Positions 5,866 through 6,676 of a stretch of DNA of 6,676 nt are shown piece by piece. Where the stretch lies: positions 1-6,676 of the forward strand of contig CASTFX010000071.1 of NCBI GenBank assembly GCA_949448405.1, written 5' to 3'. Each line of letters begins with the position of its first letter. Position 1 is the first letter of the stretch. The position numbers were made by a program, and so were the translations under genes. Below the pieces are notes generated by a model, which was not told the origin of the DNA, did not search any database, and worked only from the letters and a program-made list of their open reading frames with translations. The DNA is from an uncultured Clostridia bacterium (GTDB taxonomy: Bacteria > Bacillota > Clostridia > TANB77 > CAG-508).

Positions 5866-6676
5866 ATGAAAGACATAACAGTTTTAGGAATTGAAACAAG
5901 CTGTGATGAAACCTCTGCCTCTATTGTAAGAAATGGGCGTGAGGTTCTTTCCAATGTTATAAATACACAAATACCAATACATGAAAAATTTGGTGGAGTA
6001 GTGCCAGAAATTGCATCAAGAAAGCATATTGAAGCAATTTCTACTGTAGTAGAAGAAGCTTTGAAACAAGCTAAAATGACATTTGAAGATATAGATGTAA
6101 TATGTCCAACATATGGACCAGGACTTGTCGGTGCATTGCTTGTCGGAGTTCGGATATGCTAAAGCATTAAGTTACTCATTAAATAAGCCATTAGTTCGGA
6201 GTAAATCATATAGAAGGACATATTGCTGCAAATTATATAACATTCAAAGAGTTAGAGCCAGAATTCTTATGCTTAATAACTTCAGGAGGGCATACTCATT
6301 TAGTAAAAATAGAAGATTATACAAATTTCAAAATACTTGGGAAAACTAGAGATGACGCAATAGGAGAAGCATTTGATAAAGTAGCAAGAGTTATGGAGCT
6401 TAGTTATCCAGGAGGACCGAAAATAGATAAGCTTGCCAAATTAGGAAAAGCAAATATTGAGCTTCCAAAGACACATTTAGAAGGATTAGACTTTAGTTTT
6501 AGTGGAATAAAAACAGCAGTATTAAACTTAAATCATAATAGAAAAGATATAAAAAAAGAAGACTTATGCGCAAGTTTTGAAGAAGCAGTAACAGATATGC
6601 TAATACAGAATACAAAAAAAGCATTAGAAGAAACAAAACTAACAAAAATAGCACTAGCAGGAGGGTTTTCAGCAAA
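5866..6676 (+). CDS. tsaD: TsaD, tRNA t6A37 threonylcarbamoyltransferase (3' partial), with two +1 shifts at CGGA
   Basis: TsaD (Kae1/Qri7 family) transfers the threonylcarbamoyl group to A37 of ANN-decoding tRNAs, working with TsaB and TsaE; it is essential in most bacteria. The N-terminus VLGIETSCDETSASIV (5-20) is the ASKHA nucleotide-binding start. SRKHIEA and NHIEGH carry the family's conserved histidines, of which those in NHIEGH bind the metal. YGPGLVGALLVG, CLITSGGHTHLV, DDAIGEAFDKVAR, YPGGPKID, FSFSGIKTAV and ALAGGFSAN follow in order. The frame is broken twice by one extra C before GGA (C6151 and C6197). Skipping both gives VGVGYAKALSYSLNKPLVGVNHIEGH, as in the family. About 269 residues are in the window; some 70 more should lie beyond it. 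A strong ribosome site, AAAGGAAAGGG at about 5848-5859, precedes the ATG. It is co-directional with the M50 gene and probably co-transcribed with it. Confidence 0.93.
6151..6154 (+). other. +1 recoding site CGGA, tsaD site 1
   Basis: In-frame CGG follows Val95 (GTT). Skipping C6151 gives Gly96 in VGVGYAKALSY. Without the skip the frame meets a TAA within four codons. A second CGGA seven bases upstream (6144-6147) is in a different phase (GTC GGA) and does not shift. Confidence 0.85.
6197..6200 (+). other. +1 recoding site CGGA, tsaD site 2
   Basis: In-frame CGG follows Val110 (GTT). Skipping C6197 gives Gly111 in PLVGVNHIEGH, directly before the metal-binding histidines. It begins 46 bases after site 1, the same spacing as uvrB sites 3 and 4. 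The frame is then open to the window end. Confidence 0.85.

Noticed and set aside
6113..6349. 78-residue plus-strand open frame inside tsaD
   Set aside because: It is an out-of-phase reading created by the shift sites; its translation has no family resemblance, whereas the tsaD frame is conserved throughout.
1..6676. tRNA genes, CRISPR arrays, insertion sequences, introns or inteins
   Set aside because: No cloverleaf with a GTTCRA-type arm, no spaced repeats, no transposase, and no inserted domain in uvrB or tsaD were seen.

Overview
The window is a stretch of a low-GC chromosome, most likely a Firmicute of the Clostridia type. The signs are AT-rich genes that end most codons in A or T, arginine written mainly as AGA/AGG, strong AGGAGG-like ribosome sites, TTGACA/TATAAT promoters, and Gram-positive-style intrinsic terminators. 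All protein identities were read by eye from motifs; no search was run.

Layout from left to right: the 3' end of an unrecognised gene (1-501, possibly DUF2806-like); an RBBP9/YdeN-type serine hydrolase (591-1154) behind a strong promoter that carries a LexA-box-like palindrome; a metallo-beta-lactamase-fold hydrolase of the COG1237 type (1220-2029); uvrB (2194-4155); a convergent small XRE-type regulator on the minus strand (4180-4452), sharing a bidirectional terminator with uvrB; a compact GC-richer cassette with its own promoter, an 88-residue unknown protein and a strong terminator (about 4568-4966); and an M50 site-2 protease-like gene (5110-5835) followed 30 bases later by tsaD (5866 to the window end, 3' partial).

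The striking feature is in uvrB and tsaD. Neither can be read in a single frame, yet both encode full, well-conserved proteins if exactly one base is skipped at eight places (six in uvrB, two in tsaD). All eight are the same: an in-frame CGG followed by A, where skipping the C lets GGA be read as a glycine that the family conserves or tolerates. With the six skips UvrB is 651 residues, a normal length, with P-loop, beta-hairpin, DESH, QTIGRAARN and C-terminal UVR motif intact. In-frame CGG occurs nowhere else in any gene of the window; CGGA in the other two phases (four cases) causes no shift. This looks like a decoding rule of the organism: CGG is not used for arginine, and in-frame CGGA acts as a four-base glycine codon or an efficient +1 frameshift site. 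Ordinary gene decay is hard to reconcile with eight identical events. A systematic sequencing or assembly error is the main alternative and must be excluded from raw reads and related genomes.

UvrB is the damage-handling helicase of nucleotide excision repair. TsaD is the catalytic subunit for t6A37 in tRNAs, a modification that itself affects reading-frame maintenance. The two genes are not in one operon, so the shared sites point to a genome-wide property and not to regulation of one operon.
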